Made by a program: the position numbers and the translations under genes. Shown piece by piece: positions 61,208 through 64,000 of a stretch of 64,000 bases of DNA. Source of the stretch: Sisyra terminalis. Lineage: Eukaryota > Arthropoda > Insecta > Neuroptera > Sisyridae. The notes under the pieces were generated by a model. The model ran no database searches. It saw nothing but the letters and a program-made list of their open reading frames with translations, and was not told the origin of the DNA. Within the stretch, counting starts at the first letter, position 1. Every line of letters begins with the position of its first letter. The stretch covers positions 5,642,001 to 5,706,000 of the forward strand of contig OY292280.1 of assembly GCA_958496175.1 (NCBI GenBank), given 5' to 3'.

Positions 61208-63165
61208 TACATCGAAGATTGATCAAATTGTCTTAACCCCATCCAATTTTGGACATAGTCGACTTTGCAAATAGTGTCAATCATTTTCTTGTTGTGGAGT
61301 TCCCGGAATCGATTATTCTGGAATGAATTTTGTTTGACATTTTTTTGGAATTAAAAGTGCTTATAGTGAATTACTTTATATGCAAAACGGAACTTCATCT
61401 ACGGTACTTGTCATTGTTTTGTTTTGATACTAAGGAAGTTGATACTGTACTTGTAGAACTACCCGAGCTATGGCTGAAGTTGAAGGATCCGAAAACGTAC
61501 AAGGAGTTGTTCAATATTATCTCAAAAGAAATTCTTCCGGAAATTCTTCAAATTTATTCCATTGACCCCGAATATGAGAAGTTGATAACGAATTGCATAA
61601 TTTGGTTCTATTTTGAAAATGATTCGGAGAACATCGAAGAATTGCTAGAACGGCTCAAAACTCTACTAATTGATGCAAAATTTTATGCCCCAATTGTTAA
61701 ATATATTCGCTTTTTAACACTCAAATCTCAACCCACGTATGTCTACAAATTTTTACATGAAGCCAACAATTCGGAACTTGTATTCTCGTCGCCATTATCA
61801 TTCCTGTTTGGTCCCACTTTGTTCCAGCAGTTGATGCGACGCCGGGGTAGACAGTTTGAGATGCAACTGATGAAAAAGATTAAAAGCTTTTGGGCTAACT
61901 TTATCAAATTCGGGTAAGATTAATTTTCCTATACTAAAAAAGTATCCTTTTAACCCCCTGGAAATAATTTTCCTACTGTATGTGACATTAATGATTATAG
62001 GAATCCAACTCCAGGCAAATCGTTCAACATTTGGACTCCATCATCAAAAAATAATATCTACATACAAAACTTAGGAGGATATTCTTCTGTTAACTTCGAA
62101 ACAAATTCGGGAGATAATCTGGAATTCGATCGACGAACTTCTTTCTGGAACCACTTTTTGGACACGACCAGAAATCCAGAAAAGCCAAAACCAATATTGA
62201 CCAAATTGACGGAAATGACGAAAATTCCTCGAGTTTTCGGTAAAATATAACACTTGAATAAAACACAGTATGGGACTTAAAGATCTTCCATCGCAGTAGA
62301 AAGGGGGTAGGACTCAAATGTTTGAATACTCCTTACAGTACGTAGGACCCAAAAATATCGACTCTTTCTTTAAAACGCAATTTCTTCTCAAAGCTATTGG
62401 ACTTAAACACTGCCAGAATTAAACAGTATATACTCTTAAAGGGTATCAAATGCTCTACAAAAAAGGCCTGCTTGTAAATTTTCGTCAGACCAACTACTTC
62501 CATAAAATTGAGTCTTCAACATTGATTACTTTTTACAACTGGATTCTTAATCTTTGGAATTTGGTATCACATAAAGAAACTAATTTTCAGAGCAAAATTT
62601 GTAGAAATTCTTGTAGGAAACTAAATGCTCTACAAAAAAGGTTTCAAAGCATTTTTTGATACTTTCTTCAAAATTATTCAAGAATAATGATGCCATTACA
62701 AATTTGATAAACTATGATCAAATATTTTTTTTTATATTTTTGAAGAAAATCAAATGTTCTACAAAAATATTTCAATTGAAGCTTTTAAATGATAGTTGGT
62801 GAAAGATTAGTTCTGCGATCACTTACCGGGTCAAATAAATTTAAGCATAAGTCTTCTATATTACATCTCCATGGTTTTGTGTGTTATATAGACAAAAACG
62901 GAATTAGAAGCTATTCAGTAGTAGATTTGTGGGGTTGAAAGATAGCACTTGATAGCCTCTTTTTATTATTAATAAAGTGGGATAGTGGATAGTTTTTTAT
63001 AAGATATTGGTTTTTAGAATCTTCCGGAGTATATCGCCATGCGACTTATACCCTTACAGGGTTAGTCATCTCGCTTTTGGCACTTCTTTTCATATGCATT
63101 GTATTGCTGAAGCAACGATCCAGAGAACGGCAAAAGAACTCCGATTTCTGGCATCAGACCAGTCT
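61208..63165 (+). pseudogene. Inverted partial duplicate of the cholinesterase-like gene (exons 5, 6 and part of 7)
   Basis: This is the reverse complement of about 39.83-41.80 kb. Exon 5 (61367-61913) is intact and identical in protein sequence to the parent. Exon 6 (from 62001) is intact with one clear replacement (Ser to Leu in TKSTEM/TKLTEM). Exon 7 starts after GGTTTTTAG at about 63017 and breaks off at about 63165. Exons 1-4, the signal peptide and any promoter are missing. Read without splicing, exon 6 ends at TAA 62248-62250. Mostly synonymous differences indicate a recent copy rather than one repeated read. Confidence 0.8.
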
Positions 63166-63865
63166 GATATTGACCAAATTGATGGAAATGACGAAAATTC
63201 CTCGAGTTTTCGGTAAAATATAACACTTGAATAAAACACAGTATGGGACTTAAAGATCTTCCATTGCAGTAGATAGGGGGTAGGACTCAAATGTTTGAAT
63301 ACTCCTTACAGTACGTAGGACCCAAAAATATCGATATTTTTTTTAAAACGCAATTTCTTCTCAATGCTATTGAACTTAAACACTGCAAGAATTAAACAGT
63401 ATATACTCTTAAAGGGTATCACATGCTCTACAAAAGAGGCCTGCTTGTAAATTTTCATCAGACCAACTACTACCTTAAAATTGAGTCTTGAACATTGATT
63501 ACTTTTTATAACTGGATTCTTAATCTTTGGAATTTGGTATTACATCAAGGAACTAATTTTCAGAGTAAAATTTGTATATATTCTTGTAGGAAAATAAACG
63601 CTCTACAAAAAAGGTTTCAAAGCATTTTTTGAAAAATTTATTTTTTTCAAAATTATTCAAGAATAATGATGCCATTACAAATTTGATAAGCTATGATCAA
63701 ATATTTTTTTTATATTTTTGAAGAAAATCAAATGTTCTACAAAAATATTTCAATTGAAGCTTTTAAATGATAGTTGGTGAAAGATTAGTTCTGCGATCAC
63801 TTACCGGGTCAAATAATGTTAAGAATGAGATCTTCCATTGCAGTAGTTAGGGGGTAGGACGGTTT
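63166..63865 (+). pseudogene. Tandem re-duplication of exon 6 end, intron 6 and poly-motif fragments
   Basis: The sequence from 63166 repeats that from about 62196 (exon 6 end, ATTGACCAAATTGA) through intron 6 to about 62835, with several substitutions. A third short piece (GATCTTCCATTGCAGTAG) recurs at 63831-63860. The join places the exon 6 tail directly after the exon 7 fragment, in frame, ending at a TAA near 63219. Confidence 0.7.
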
Positions 63866-64000
63866 TACTAATTGATCTGAAATTTTAGGCTCATTTAGGT
63901 CATTCCGGACTTTTGTTGATATATTTATAATATTGTTTGACATTGCTGAAGAATTCATTAAGAAAGTATAGGGAGTTGGTGATGAGGTGCGACGCTCAAT

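Noticed and set aside
61330..61917. An independent single-exon gene
   Set aside because: It is exon 5 of the duplicated cholinesterase-like gene with intron sequence at its front; the true exon starts at the acceptor at 61366.
1..64000. CRISPR arrays, operons, rRNA genes, viral integrations
   Set aside because: Regularly spaced short repeats, ribosome-binding sites, rRNA signatures or recognisable viral proteins were not seen.

Overview
This window is AT-rich eukaryotic nuclear DNA, most likely from an insect. All genes are split by introns with GT..AG borders (some only 55-70 bp). Gene content is animal: an R7BP-type RGS adaptor, an oligosaccharyltransferase subunit, an SRA1-type protein and a cholinesterase-like cell-surface protein. 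Most of the remaining sequence is non-autonomous transposable elements of several families. No bacterial operons, rRNA, functional tRNA or CRISPR arrays were seen. The order of insect cannot be fixed from the sequence alone.

Layout. (1) About 3.2-35.3 kb, plus strand: a gene for an R7BP/RGS7BP homologue. A possible noncoding first exon lies near 3.2-3.5 kb, and five coding exons join in phase (17953-18054, 19492-19658, 33205-33341, 33411-33587, 35140-35255; 232 aa). Its introns hold nested MITEs, three pogo-like elements, a Helitron, tRNA-derived SINE heads, RNase H fragments of a LINE, kilobase palindromes and a triplicated block rich in GACGA. (2) 39.8-44.2 kb, minus strand: a seven-exon gene for a 666-aa membrane-anchored cholinesterase-like adhesion molecule whose nucleophilic Ser and His are both replaced. 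(3) 46.12-46.43 kb, plus strand: a short SRA1-type gene with only the N-terminal GWNDPP / LTKRV module. It converges on (4) KRTCAP2, minus strand, 46.5-49.06 kb, five exons, 132 aa. (5) 48-57 kb: a dense repeat field, including a tandem duplication in which one unit keeps the pre-insertion site of two nested hAT-like elements. (6) 57.9-58.8 kb: a hAT-like element with a perfect 8-bp target-site duplication that carries a small two-exon gene-like unit. (7) 61.2-63.8 kb: an inverted, promoterless partial copy of the 3' half of the 39.8-44.2 kb gene, itself partly re-duplicated in tandem.

The two most notable observations are the gene-bearing hAT-like element (57916-58807) and the inverted segmental duplication of exons 5-7 of the cholinesterase-like gene. 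The four main genes are not obviously functionally linked: one serves G-protein signalling, one cell adhesion, one ER glycosylation and one is of unclear role. Exon structures were built by eye from splice sites, reading phase and family resemblance, with no alignment or transcript data.
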